Positions 11,405-23,929 of a stretch of 64,000 nt of DNA are shown here, in pieces. Where the stretch lies: positions 24,729,232-24,793,231 of the forward strand of contig CM070599.1 of assembly GCA_036346395.1 (NCBI GenBank). The letters are read 5' to 3'. Position numbers and translations under genes: made by a program. Numbering within the stretch: position 1 is the first letter of the stretch; each line of letters opens with the position of its first letter. The DNA is from Hsuehochloa calcarea. Taxonomy: Eukaryota; Streptophyta; Magnoliopsida; Poales; Poaceae. Under the pieces are notes generated by a model, which was not told the DNA's origin, searched no databases, and saw only the letters and a list, made by a program, of their open reading frames with translations.

Positions 11405-12131
11405 AATACTATAGGTACGGTTGTTCACAGAATGACTCGGAGAAAGGTACGAGCATCCACAGTGTTGGTGATTTTTGACCTCCAAAAGGGGAGAGAAGCC
11501 CTTACAGACTACCACTAAACACTGCACAGAGCAGCCTCTAAACAGATTGGCTTGAGTTGACTCCAAGGCCAGAGGCAGCCTTCAACAAGTGAAAATTTTT
11601 TTTGCACAGCCCCACCTATCAGTTGGGAGGATGACAATTGGAGTAGGGGTTGGTTTTTTTTTCTTTTTTAATTGTAGTTTTGGGCTCCATCTTAGAGCCA
11701 GTAGTAACCTCTGTACACTGCAGAAAATTGTGCTAAGTTTAGAGACTGGTTGTGAGTGCTAGCTTAGAGGTTCTTCAGTCTCTAAACACTGTGGACACAC
11801 TCAAACAACTGAAAGTAGTATGCCCGTATAGAGCCATTGAAGAGTAGCCACCGTGAGCCTATTAATTACCCCAAATAAAATAGCACTCTGATACAGGGAA
11901 GGAGGAGACAACATTAACATCAATCATAACTTGGACTCCTAGGCTGTTGTTGAAATACATGAATTTTGTAAGAATTTTAGAGGAATTTTACATGAAACAA
12001 TTTAATTCATGTAGGAATTAAGAAGATATCCGTGTCCCAAGTGCCTTACATCAGCAGCAGTGGAAACTGTAACTAAGTTAGGAACCAGCATAGCAAAGCA
12101 CACTACATGTTCTTAGTCCCTCCGCTATTTA
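11405..12131. repeat. Host repeat H, copy 2, left part
   Basis: This copy is interrupted at TTA (12129-12131) by the 18.7 kb Harbinger element and resumes at 30793 with TTAGTAGTGGTATAGGGGGG. Copy 3 at 33330-33365 has the same bases joined without interruption. Confidence 0.85.
12129..12131. repeat. Left target-site duplication TTA of Harbinger
   Basis: TTA precedes GGGCTTATTTGGAAG here and follows CCAAACAAGCCC at 30793-30795. PIF/Harbinger elements duplicate TTA or TAA on insertion. Confidence 0.85.
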
Positions 12132-12871
12132 GGGCTTATTTGGAAGTAAGGGGTAGAAAAACCAGGGGCAAAATCTCTATAAGGGATTTTGAGGTCAGAT
12201 AGAACCACCCTCAACACCAATGGGAAATCTTCCCACCTGGGAACAAAATCTATATTGCCGTTTGAAAACAATAAGGATAAAAATCCCAGCATGAATTAAA
12301 AAAAACATAAAATTCAGAAACAATAGCTATAGTATACTTGAGTTATCAGCAAAAACACAACTCTCGGCTACATACCACATATATGAAATACGTCATAACA
12401 ACTACACCTAGATTGCAACAATAGACTAGCAGAACAAAAGGTTAATTCACTTCCACTCCTACAGGCCCACCCAAACAAGTCTGTAGTTCCAGATTTCCGG
12501 TCCATATGCCACAGCAAAGTCCAAGCAAAAGTGAGGGCAACATCACCAACTACATGTCACATATATGAAATAAGTCATAACAACTACATCTAGATTACAA
12601 CAATAGACTAGCAAAACAAAAAAAGTTAATTCACTTCCACTGCTACGGCCCCACCCAAACAAGCTTGAGGGCAACATCACCAACGACTTGCAGCACACAA
12701 AGCAGAGCAAAAGTGACTACGAGAGGAATGATTTCAATCTAAATGTATGTTATATAAAGCCTCATGAAGTATGTTATATAAAGCACACAATTTGAGACTA
12801 TTTAAGTATTTATGATATTTCCAACAAGTGATGCTACAATCAAAGAAATGCCTTAGTTTTAGGGGCATACC

Positions 12872-13276
12872 AGCATAGACAAGAAAATTTACAAGGTCAT
12901 CCATCAAACTTTCTAGGTTATAATTACTATTAATGGACAAACCTACACACTACAAACTCTCGAATGATCACTATTGTAAACGGGTTTTAAGGAATTACAA
13001 TATTAAGACAAGCTTTCTAAATTCTAGGCCTAGGAATTAGCAATAATGTGTTCTTTTACATAGAACATTTCAAATACTTATATGACAATACACTATTCAA
13101 TTAGTGAAGATGTTGGTTACTACTTCCCTTATCAAGAAAATAATTTGGTGCGGTTGAAAATGATACCAAATGCCTATCTATGTAGAAAATGATGTTGATA
13201 CACAAGAAGCTACCACAAGAAGCTGAATATATAAAGCAATTACATAAGGAAAAATGGAAATTAAAAGACAACTTAG
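12872..13276. other. Harbinger 3' non-coding region
   Basis: AT-rich sequence between the terminal part and the stop codon of ORF1. No further gene or repeat seen. Confidence 0.5.
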
Positions 13277-14409
13277 TTATGGAGCAATTTCACTCTTAAT
13301 CCAAAGAATCAAATACTTGGGTTTTTGTGTTGATAAAATTTCTCTATTTAGCTCACATTTGAAGAGCCAAAGTGCCTTTGCCTTCTCCACATCCGTTAGG
13401 TCTTCAATTGATTCTAGTGCAGCAACACACTTCCCAATAGAAAAATCATCACCCTGACTATCTCTTGTTGTTTCATTTAGTTCTTCGGCATTTTTTTGGT
13501 TTGCTCCTTCTTGAATTCCAAGTAGCTCTCAAGGACCCCGCCAATTTGACTTTGCTTTCTCTTTTTCCCACAATCATGTCCTTTTTGTCCAAACGAAGTA
13601 GAAGGAGCATGTTCCACTTCTTTGACTTCTATATGAGCACTAGATGTTGCTTACCCTTCCAAATTTGTAGAAAAAGGGTTTAAGCCAACATCGTGGGCAT
13701 CATTATCATTGGGGATAACTTGATCAATTGGAGGCTTTACTTGTTCAATTGATACAAAATTCAAATCTCATGTTGATGTACTTCCTATTTCTGCATAAGC
13801 AATGAATGTGAAGTTCAGAAAATCATATACTAGCATGCATGTACAAATGTACTAAACATGAGACCACACATGATTAATGGAATCAGAAAATCATGAAATG
13901 AACATTGAAGCACGAGTTGAAACAATGTAGTTAAACTTCACCTTCATACAATACTGCTAGGTAGTAAAAGAGAGGAAAGAGCTTGTCGCAGAACTTCTTC
14001 ACCTTTGGATGATCCTATTGAATGCAAAAAAAATAGTTAGTAACAAAACGCATCACAAATAATACTTGTAGTTAAAGGGAGTAACGAGACTTACACTAAT
14101 AATTTTATCCCAACTTGGTTCAGCAACAATCATGCACAAAGAATTGTTCCAGCCCACACCACTTTATTTCTGTCGCATATCGTATTGCCTTCTAATTCCC
14201 TTTCATTTCCTTCTTTTTTTCTTGGATTTGTTGCTTTGTGAAATAGGCAGTTGGAAACTTTTCATTGAATTTATTGGCTATGCTTCTCCAATCATCAGTT
14301 ATCCACCCATTTTGTCCTCTGAACTTTGGGTTATTATGATCATGTAGTATATCAAAAGAGCATTCTCATATGAGAAGTTCCATGAAGCCCTTGATCCTTC
14401 TTTAGACAT
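13277..14409 (-). pseudogene. Harbinger ORF1, Myb/SANT-like DNA-binding protein (broken)
   Basis: The minus strand opens MSKEGSRASWNFSYENAL near 14409. It continues in shifting frames through a region like IANKFNEKFPTAYFTKQQIQ and a DHPK..KF.DK.FPL.YYLAVLYEG segment, then a C-terminal KKRKQSQIGGVLESYLEFKK region ending at a TAA at 13277-13279. This order is that of the Myb/SANT-like partner protein of plant PIF/Harbinger elements, which binds element ends together with the transposase. Several frameshifts and stops interrupt it, so it cannot make the full product. Confidence 0.75.
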
Positions 14410-15058
14410 GGCTACACTAGCCACATCATATTGAAATGAACAAATGGTACAAGAGTGCATCAATATATTCAAGAGAAACAACCACATAATATGAAAACAA
14501 GTTGCATAAATGAAGTGTACTACTTCTTACACATCATATAATTTAAGTGTCATAGGTACAAAATACTAATACTACTTTGTGAGAGGTCATGTCCAACTAA
14601 TGATTGTAGTCAACCCACATTTGTGTTGCAATTTGATCTATAAGTGAACTTCTTGAATTTGACTCGATATCATTTTGGTAATTATTATCACCCTCTGGTA
14701 CATCAACAAAATCATCTGATTGAATGTAGGCAGGTTGGTGATCCAACACCCCATTTTGACCTCTAATGATGTTGTGAAATGCAACGGCTGCAGCTGGGAT
14801 CTTAATATGGGATTTAATGGGATAAAATGTGCCAACTTTCAGGATTGAAAATCTCTTCTTCAAAATACCAATAGCCCTTTCAATATGGTTGCGAATGAGA
14901 GCATGGTGATGGTTGAAAAGTTCTTTGTAGTCTGCACAATCATATCTTCGAGATGAGCGATGCCTCTGAATTCACCAATATGATATCATACTCCTCAATA
15001 TAGGGGCAATAAAAGAAGGTGTATTTGCATATCCACCATCCACAATATAGAATTTACC

Positions 15059-15148
15059 CTAAAAACCGAAAAACCTTGCTAATAGCAGTAGAATTTACCC
15101 TCAGAAACCCGAAAAACCTTGCTAATAGCAGATCGAAGGACTCCTGCA
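15059..15148 (-). repeat. 45 bp tandem duplication in the transposase
   Basis: GAATTTACCCT...GAAAAACCTTGCTAATAGCAG occurs twice in a row. The duplication shifts the frame just before the second catalytic Asp region, which helps explain the loss of function. Confidence 0.85.
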
Positions 15149-15159
15149 TTTGATACTGA

Positions 15160-15164
15160 CCCTT
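15160..15164. repeat. Target-site duplication CCCTT (left)
   Basis: Matches 21085-21089, flanking the outer gypsy solo LTR. Confidence 0.9.
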
Positions 15165-17608
15165 TGTCGGGACCCTTAGTCGCTGGACCCGAGCCATCTG
15201 TGTTTCGAACTAGTCCCAGATCAGTAGCTAGCTCACACAGTTGCAACATCGATGTAATCATATCCATACAACCAAAATATAAATGAAGCAGACAAAGTAA
15301 TATTACTTAGTAGCAAAAGTACCTTATAGTAATGTCTTACAGAGGTTGCCATGCAGAGCTTAACAACAAAAGATAAACTTGCAGCGAAAATCAAAATATC
15401 TCGTGGTAGCCATCCGATATGCCCACAGGTAATCGAGTGGAGGACACGACATAGTTCGCATAGTCATCGAAGTAATCTTCCTCGTAGAACTCGGTGCTCC
15501 CTGGTTCTTCTTCGTTGACTGATCAACAAGTGGCGCAAAGCTGTGAGTACTTTAAAGTACTCAGCAAGTCATAGGAAAAATATATGCAAATAGTATTCAT
15601 GTAAGGCTTGAACAAGAATAGCTTTATGACTATTTTGCAGAAAGTAGTATAGACAATAATTACAGTAAGTAGATTGAAAAGAATAATTTAGAAGATTAAT
15701 ACATAAGTTATCAAGTTATTTGAAACAACTAGTGAACACTCCATTCACTTCCCAACCATTCCAACCAAACCAACTACACAAATCCATCCAAACCATTTCA
15801 ATATTTTTGAGAAAATCTACCCCTCGTGTGAAATCACGAGGCATTGTACATAACCGGGGACACTGCTATTTGAGTAGTTTTACACTCTGTAAAGGTTGTA
15901 CAACTTAACCCATAAGAGATAATCATCTTATAATGTCAGACATTTCACTCTTTCATAGGCGTGCAACTAAGTGATTATCACAAGGCTTTTATAAAGCTCT
16001 CTTTTGACCCGGTTCTGCTTGCTAAGGATTCGCCACACCGGCCCCCTCTTGCGCCACTTATCAACTCAAACAGAACCAAAACAAAATATTACTAATTATT
16101 TAGCTAGGTCCACCCCATAAATAGACTTGTGGTTGCACGGTAAGGCCCAAATCAATGATGCACAAATTTAAGTCCTTAATGACTACTCAGGCGAGGCAAC
16201 CACATCCCAAAATAATCCCATTTACTGCACGATCAATCGCTTGAGTATAAATTGTTTATGGTTCAATCTCGGCCAAATTATAACCCTTGCCATGGTACAA
16301 CAACTTTTAATAACAGTGGTTGTGCCACAATTCCATCTTTCATTAAGTCAAGTTTAAACATTTATAAGCATATGATCTAGAATCCCGTCGTACAACTAAA
16401 GCACAACTAAGCACATACGATACCCAAGTTGGTAATAAAATATATTCAACTAAAATTAACCCAACCTATAGTGTCCAAGGGTACATGTCGTTCACAATTT
16501 TCCAAGGAGGCATAATGGCAATTAGGTAATTAACTATTCCCGAACACATTATTATACAACTAGCAATGCATGTTGATATAAAGCAACATAATTTTATAAA
16601 GTGGGTACATTATGATCAAAGGTCTACAACTTGCCTTCGTTGAAGAGTTGAGATGTTTCGGTCGGTCGGGTCCAAGAATTCTTCGAAAAAGCTGGAATCT
16701 ATACGTGCGAAAAGAGCCAAATAAATAAAATAATTCCAAATAAAATCCAAAAATTATCAAACTAGAACCAACAGAAAGGCACTGAATTTGGATTAATTTA
16801 GAAATTTGAATAACTCAAATCGGAGCTTGAACGAAGGAGAACATGCTCTTGAAGGTTGAAAACACATAAAATGAAGAAACATGATTTTTAGAATTTATGG
16901 AATTTATTTTCTAAAGGAAAATCAATTTATTCCGTCATGCTGATGTCAGCGGGTGAAAAGGATTTTTAGCCAAAATATTTTTCAAAAGGAAAAGGATTTG
17001 AGTCTTTGACATGTGGGCCCCACAGCCATGGACTGGGTCCACAAGAAGACGTTGGTCCACGGTGGTCCTGGCTCATGCAATAGTGCAAGGGCTTGCGCTG
17101 GCTGCCACGCGGGCGTGACTGGGCAGCCACGTCAGTGAAGGAGGCAATGTGGCGCTGACTTGGAGCCGAGGTGGCGTTGCTGCGTCACCCAAACGGTGAC
17201 GATGACTCGGTGGTGGTACTCGCAGGCACTATGTACCACGACGACGAGAGAGGGTGGTACTAAAAGAATGAGGGGGACAAGGGAGGTTTGGTGCACACGG
17301 TCTCGACGATGGGGAGTGATATAGTTGCTGGCGGTGAAGAAGAAGACGGCAAAGGCGACGGTGAGATGTGGGCGAAGGCGGCGTTGGGGCTCTGGCGGGT
17401 CTCTCAGGAAAAGAGTGTGAGCACCGTGTGGGGCACGGCCTTGCGAAGCCAACGGTGAAGACCACGATGCCGGTGGACCACCGAAGGCGGTGCTAGAGGC
17501 GGCGGCGCACACTTCGGCCGGCGGCAACAAATCTTGAAGTGGAACGAGGGGAGGGCGAGGTAGAGGGAGATAGTTGGGGGAAAAGAGGGAGGGGGCGAGG
17601 GGAGCATG

Positions 17609-17613
17609 GTGCT
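17609..17613. repeat. Target-site duplication GTGCT (left)
   Basis: Matches 20799-20803 on the other side of the inner solo LTR. Confidence 0.9.
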
Positions 17614-20600
17614 TGTCGGGACCCGAAAATACATCTCAGGAACCCTCTGTGTATTCTGAACTAGTCCCAGATCAGTAGCTAGCTCACACAGGAAACAGTG
17701 ATGAAATACCATCCATTTATTCGATTTAACTAGAAAGATCTCAGAATAACAAATAATAATAACTGGACCTTATGGTCAATGTTTACTTAACTTGCCACGC
17801 AGGGCTAAAGAAACAAATAAACTCTTGCAGCGGAACGAGAAACTTGGAAAGGCCAATCAACATGCCCACAGGCAATCGAGTGGAGAACGCATCCTAATCC
17901 ATAAAACCTTCATAGTCTTCCTTCGAAAGAACTCACTGCGACTTGATATTCTTCAACTGATCAACAAAGGCATGAGCCGTGAGTACATAAAGCACTCAGC
18001 AGGCCGTAGGGAAATGTATGCAAATAGTATTCATGCAAGGCTTACCAAAGGATAGCTATATGGTTATTTTGCAGAAAACAGCATTTATGACAAATACAAT
18101 AAATAGATTGAAATGCGTAATTGAAAAGAATAATAAATACTTAAACAATTTCTTTGAAACAACCAGCGAACTAACCATTCACTTCTCAACCAAACCAATG
18201 ACAAGTGAACTCCCCATTCACCCATCGACACAAACCACCAAGTGAATTACCCATTCACCGAACAAACATTAAATTCATCAAGTGAACTTCCCATTCACAC
18301 TCCGACTCATTTTTGGAAGAAACTCTATCTCCCGTGTGAAATTCCCGAGCACGTCCATAACCGCGGACACGGCTATTCGAATAGTTTTACACACTCTGCA
18401 GAGGTTGTACAGCTTGACCCACAAGACACGACTTCTCTAGTTGGTTTGGCATCCGTCGATACCACTGCTCACTACCTTGGGTAAGCAGGCTAGAGTACGT
18501 GACAAAGCCTTTACAAAGCTCCTTCTTAACCCAGTTCTGCCCGCTAAGGTTTCAACACTGAATGTCTCCATCCGACTAGACAGGGCCCCCCTCTTGCGCC
18601 GTAGTGAGCACGTACCCCGTAACTCACTCTTCCAAGATAGAACCAAAATTAAGACATTGCAAATTAATCAGCCAGGTCCCGCCCATACAGGACATGTGGT
18701 TGTACGGTTAAGGCTCAATTCAATGGCGCACAAGATTAAGTCCTTGACAAGTTACTCAGGCGATCTTTCCACAAACCCACAACGTGTTAAATCCACACCC
18801 TCAATCCACCATCCATTCGCCCGAGTGAAAACCATTTTGTTTACAAGAAACCAATGACATCCTCGTCATGGTACACAAGTTTTAACAACAAAGTGGCTAA
18901 CCACCACAATTCCATATATCATTAAGTCAAGATTAAATCATTAAAACACATGTGATGATGAATCCATCGAGACTAGGCTTGACTAAGCACTAATACGATA
19001 CCCATGTTGGTGATACAAATATGTCCAACTAAAATTATCCAGGCTAGGGTGACCAAGGATTCATGGCATTCAAATGTTCAATGGAGGTATAATGACAACA
19101 GGTAATAACTAAACCCAAAACAATTGATATAAAGATAGCATGCAGTTGTATAAAACAATATACTTTTGAAATCATAGGATCAATATGATCAAAGGACTAC
19201 GGCTTGCCTTGGAATAAATCTTGGGATTGATCTTGATCTTGGTGTGCTTCTCCTTGTTCAAAACTTCCCGAAGTAGCAACGTCTACTCGCAAAACAAGCA
19301 AATAGAATAAATAAATCTCAAACAGAGATAAAAACCAACTCCAAAAATTAAATAAAAATCATAAATAAATAGAGCTCGAATTTAGATGAATTTACAAATT
19401 TGAATGGGCTCAATCGGAGTTCGGATGCAAAAGATATGGGCTTTGGAAGATTGAAAATAAATCAAAACCCTAATTTGGATTTTAATTTAATTTCTGAATT
19501 ATTTTTCAACCTAAAAGATGAATATGACGTCAGGATGACGTCAGCAGGGAATTTCGGCCGATATTAAAAACAACCGACAAGTGGGTCCCACATGGAGGTG
19601 ACTGGGTGTATGGTGAACCGAATCCATGGACTGAAATCTCGGATGGAAATCGACGGGCGTGCGGCTCGACGAGGCCGCCACATAAGCAAATATGACGATG
19701 TGGACGAGGAGGTGGCGGTGAGGTGGCTTGCCACGTTGGCACAGAGAGCAATGCAGAGAGCAGGCGCCGGGTCGGATGGGCGCAATGGCGGCGAACAGCG
19801 GAGGGGCAATGGGAGGTGGAAAAATGGGACCCCGAGAAAGGTGAAGTCTGCTGGAGGAGGTGGTTAGGCTAGGCGGCGACGCCTCACGGCGGTGGTGACA
19901 ATGGCGGCGTGGTGGCGACTCTCTTTTTGTCGGACAATGACGAAAGCGATAAGCGGCGGCGAGGGCAAAACGACAGCAAAGACGGGTAGCCGGGTTATTG
20001 CGATCACGATGATGATTTGCTATGCCAGGGAAGACTAGGCGGCGGACACGAAGGCGGCGAAGCCGGCGAGGTTAGTCCTTCGGCGATGCGGCGCGAAGAC
20101 GATCGAGTGGCGCGCTTAGGGCTTCGAGGCGAGGATCTGGCGATTTGATTTGACCAGGGCTCGGGCCTTAAATAGCCAAGATGGAGAGACCGAGGGAGAG
20201 CGGCGATTGCGCGTCGGGCGAAACTTCGGACTCGAGTTCGGTTGAAGACGACGGTGGCGTGGCGGCGTGGCGGGCCACCACCGTGGAGAGAGGGCGAGGT
20301 ACAGTCTTGGCTGGCGGTCCCACGCGGCGAGGAGAAAGCGGCGAGCGCCGCGAGGTGGCGGGTGATGACGATCCAACCAGAGCGCAGGCGGAAGAGCGAG
20401 GCACTACACGCGCCGAGCGATGGCGCATCAACTACCGAGAGAAGGAGCGCGAAGCGAGTTGGGCCGAGGAGAGGTTGGTGGAACAAAGGATTGGGTTTCA
20501 CCCAATTCATCGCTTCGGGAAATAGAATAGGTTTTTCTTTTTATAAAATACTGAAAATCCAAATGGCAATTAGAAAATAGCAAATGCACTCAGAAAAATT

Positions 20601-20798
20601 CTATAAAATTCTATAAAATATATCTAAGCCCATAGAATCCAAATAAAATAATTTTGATAATAGTTGATGTTGGAATTAATCATGTTAAATTGTTTTGATC
20701 TCTGAAATTTCTAATTAAGCTTTAACTTTAGTAGAAAAATTCAAATGGTTATTTTTCTTTTAAAATTTTAAAACATGCCAAATTTTTGGGATGTTACA
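17614..20798 (-). mobile_element. Gypsy-type solo LTR (inner), nested in a relative
   Basis: On the minus strand it starts TGTAACATCCCAAAAATTTG and ends TTTTCGGGTCCCGACA. The five bases GTGCT flank it. Its 3185 bp include an AT-rich start, a GC-rich middle (19590-20520, open in several frames by composition only) and the conserved palindrome CTATTCGAATAG (18373-18384). It landed inside a member of its own family, so the outer copy is older. No internal retrotransposon genes are present. Confidence 0.9.
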
Positions 20799-21819
20799 GT
20801 GCTCTATTTTAATTTTCTAAATAAATTATTTTTAGTTTCGAGACAAAAAGGAAAACCCTTTTTAAAATACTAGAAAAGTCAACAAATGACTTAAAATAAT
20901 CTTTCTGACTTTAAATACCAGAAAACCCAATTAAACTAAATTTGAATTCATTGAAGTTTGATTAATTCATATTAATTTTTTTGTTTTCTAAAATTTCAAG
21001 TTAAGCTTTAGCAATTCAATAAAATCAAATGGCTATTTTTATTTTTGAAAATTTTCAAAAAGCCATAAAAATTGGGATGCTACACCCTTCCCATCCACAT
21101 GAAATAAATGTAAAGTTCAGATCAAAGTCACAAGCTAGCATCATATTTTGAGACAAGGTTCCTTTCCTATTCCTATAAGGAGATGCTTTCTCATCAGCAA
21201 AAGTGATGGGGATATGTGTGCCATCAATAGAACCAATGCAGTTTTGCGCATAAACATAGTAAATTAAATATAGGAAAATCTTGGGAAAAGTTAGGCATTT
21301 GGTGTGTATGGCTCACCTAGAAATAAGGCCAAAATCGTGGATCCGATACAATTTTTATGTGAGTTTGGTTTGAACTTGGGAGCTTGACAAACCTATTAGT
21401 TAGAGCTGGAATTATATCGAAGATTTCCTTTATTTTCCTATGAACTGTTTGACTACTGTGTTGGAATGCTTTCTGAAGCTTTTGGTTGCTAGCATTATGA
21501 GAAATCATGTACATAAATATCCCTAGCTGCTCCTCGACGGTAATGCCCCTTGTGTCGTGCATCAAACCCTCCCTTCTAAGAAATCTGATGTAGCCCTGAA
21601 TATCTCTGGCTCTATCCGGAACTAAACCCTACACCAACTCTCATGGCCTTTTAAGATCTCCTTAATTTTTTTAGTGTTAGTAAGAGCTGATGTGTGGACT
21701 CGTCATTTTTTATCATAAAGGCATGAAAGCAAAGTAGGAACGAAGACAAGAAACAATTAATTATCCTCCTCTTCTTCCTCCAGCATAAATTTCCTAATGA
21801 GCTCCTTTCTAGTATCCAT

Positions 21820-22430
21820 CTGCTAATACATGCAGATGTAACATATTATGAATTAGCATATTGAGTAAAACATTTCTTATGCAAGATGCCGACAAGAAGT
21901 TCATAAGTTGACATGACAAGAAAACAAGGCTACAATAACATTTTAACATGGTAGGAAAGCAAGGTTATATCAAGTAATGGGAAAATAAACAATGGAAAAC
22001 TAATGAAACAAGCACACATGAATCATCAGTTACCTCTACTCTGTTCGTTATTTTTCTTCAGAATCTTCCAACTCTCGAGCTTCTAACTCTGGATGAATGT
22101 CACATTGATTAATTCTCTCTAGGCCAAAAAAAACCTTGTGCATTAGTGCAATTAGAATATCACCCCTGAGATATTATTGAACCAAACCCAAATTTGATGT
22201 TTTGGACATTGACAGTCTCAAAACCCAAATTTGACTACTATGTTTTATTATAATATATTTATAAACCCTAATAAAATTATAATATTTTGAAAATATTTTT
22301 GAGACAAATACACACATACTATTTTTATATGTCCAATTATGTGTTTTGTAGTAGGTAGCTTGTGGTTCCAATGAATGGACTAGGTAGCTCTTTACAACAC
22401 ATCATATTGACATGCATTTTAATTGTGCAA
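21820..22430. other. Harbinger 5' region, no gene seen
   Basis: AT-rich DNA upstream of the transposase start. No promoter motif could be singled out. Confidence 0.4.
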
Positions 22431-22499
22431 TTGGGAAACCTTGGCAGGTTCAACAGACATGAATATGAATAACTATTCAGGTATCCTCATTCTAATAAT

Positions 22500-22800
22500 C
22501 TAATTATGTGTTTTGCAGTACTATTTCTCGTCTACTCTGCATGACAACGCTCAGATCGGTGTTCGCTGGTGAAGCAGCATTGGGACATTCAAACATGATT
22601 ATGCGGTTCAGGAAAGCATTCATTATTGTGCTACAAATCACGATTGGTGTTATTCACATGCTCAGGCGAACTGAGCAGGTATGGCAGGAGAAAAGGAATC
22701 ACAATTGCAAGGATGTTATCTGTGCGATACAAAATTTCAATATCAGAAACATGATGTCACCAGCACAAAATCATCCTGAGATGAATCAAAGTTATGGTTA
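22500..22800 (+). other. Possible captured exon inside the Harbinger element
   Basis: A stretch of more balanced composition follows TTTTGCAG (a good splice acceptor) and stays open for 97 codons in one frame. I recognise no family and the frame has no matching upstream exon. The base composition contrast with its AT-rich surroundings is the only reason to note it. Confidence 0.2.
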
Positions 22801-22902
22801 GTTTGGACTCTGGTGTGAAGGTTATTCATACCACTGCATTTGTTGCACTTTTGAAGAATGTATGATTCTTTGTTCGCATGTGCTTGTGTAAGTGCGAGAA
22901 AA

Positions 22903-23004
22903 TATGGGTTACCTGCTTTCCTATTTAAGTTCCATCCCTAGTTCTCTTTTAAAGTGTGGGTTACCTGCTTTCCTATTTAAGTTCCATCCCTAGTTATCTT
23001 TTTT
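22903..23004 (+). repeat. Tandem duplication of a ~55 bp segment
   Basis: GGGTTACCTGCTTTCCTATT...CATCCCTAGTT occurs twice in direct succession with hardly any change, separated by CTCTTTTAAAGTGT. Confidence 0.85.
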
Positions 23005-23780
23005 CCCTACACTTGAGATTGTTTATATCAATGCAATCAGAAATAATCAGTGGATGAATCATCAGTTTTCTACTGTTCAGATTATCACTTTTTCAGTTTT
23101 CAGTTTTCAGTTTGCTTGTCTCTCACCAATCGAGCTATATTTGATAAGATACAGAAAGCAACATGAAACTAAAAATTTCCTTGAAACCAACATAACCAAC
23201 TTCAAATATCAGTAAGAAACAATAATGGAGATTTCCAATTGCCCTGTGGTAAACAGCATGAGACAGGTACTAAAATAGCATAGATAAAGTACCTTCCTCT
23301 ACAGCGCCAAATGATGAAAAGATGTTTTTAGGTTCTTTCTCTACTGTGTAAAATGACAACCCTACAAAATTCCAAAAGGAATGAACCGATGTTACATGTG
23401 GTAGCTCCATTACAGAATTAGAAAGCAACATCAGACAAAATATTGGTACAGAATCCACTATGAACAAAATTGTACAGATTCAGTGTGCATAAATGGTAGA
23501 GCATCTATGGCAATGTTACAACGAAGAAGCAAATTGTATACACATACAACAATGTTATTTGTGTTGTACTCCAGGTCTATTGCAACTAATGGGCATCTCC
23601 CAAGCACAACAATTTCTAGTAAGTTGAATTAGAGATGAGAACAACAACCCACCACATATATTTAACACTCTGACTATGCGAAAGCCAAGATATTACCTAA
23701 AGTCTAACACCAAGCAATACTATGAATTAATTTCAAGAATCTTTCATCTAATAACATAAAAATAACGGCTAACAGAATGA

Positions 23781-23785
<5 letters not shown>

Positions 23786-23822
<37 letters not shown>
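23786..23822. repeat. (TA)n microsatellite
   Basis: About 18 uninterrupted TA units after ATATG. Confidence 0.95.
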
Positions 23823-23929
23823 TATACCAAGATTATTAGGCAATTACTAATTCAGCTCAAATGAAAGGTAATGACCAGTTCATCTATTTAAAACTATATA
23901 ATGTGAAGTGAATGAAGTGATCTGTGACT

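Larger units (their letters stand above)
9631..12871. repeat. Large tandem duplication, unit 2 (3.24 kb)
   Basis: Second unit, starting CTTGATCGACGG and ending GTTTTAGGGGCATACC. Here the Harbinger sequence continues uninterrupted past the end (AGCATAGACAAG), so unit 2 holds the original right junction while unit 1 is joined head to tail. The junction has only about one base of shared sequence (C), so it was not made by long homologous repeats. Confidence 0.9.
15165..21084 (-). mobile_element. Gypsy-type solo LTR (outer), split by a related solo LTR
   Basis: On the minus strand it starts TGTAGCATCCCAATTTTT and ends ...GGGTCCCGACA, flanked by CCCTT on both sides. Without the inner element (17614-20798 plus one duplicated GTGCT) it is about 2.73 kb. 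It shares with the inner copy the end segment CTAGCTACTGATCTGGGACTAGTTC and the TGAGTAC...CTCAGCA module. No gag or pol sequence is present, so it is a solo LTR. It sits inside the Harbinger transposase just after GWEG. Class assignment to Ty3/gypsy rests on LTR length, ends, 5 bp duplication and composition, not on a coding domain. Confidence 0.85.
14597..21819 (-). pseudogene. Harbinger DDE transposase, split by nested LTRs
   Basis: Read on the minus strand, the gene starts near an ATG at 21817-21819 (MDTRKELIRKFMLEEEEEDN, then a stop). It runs through LMHDTRGITVEEQLGIFMYM, the helix-turn-helix-like SHNASNQKLQKAFQHSSQTV and DPRFWPYF, then the first catalytic Asp in CIGSIDGTHIPIT and the block CDFDLNFTFISCGWEG. 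There the 15165-21084 insertion begins. After it come VLRSAISKVFRVSEGKFY, the VDGGYANTPSF-type second Asp region (shifted by a local duplication), and IERAIGILKKRFSILK with the catalytic Glu. The C-terminus MWVDYNH ends at 14597. These are diagnostic PIF/Harbinger motifs. Stops, a frameshift and the insertion make it inactive. Confidence 0.88.

Noticed and set aside
20004..20580. Overlapping 80-170 codon frames on both strands
   Set aside because: They lie in the GC-rich middle of a TSD-defined solo LTR and show only low-complexity translations.
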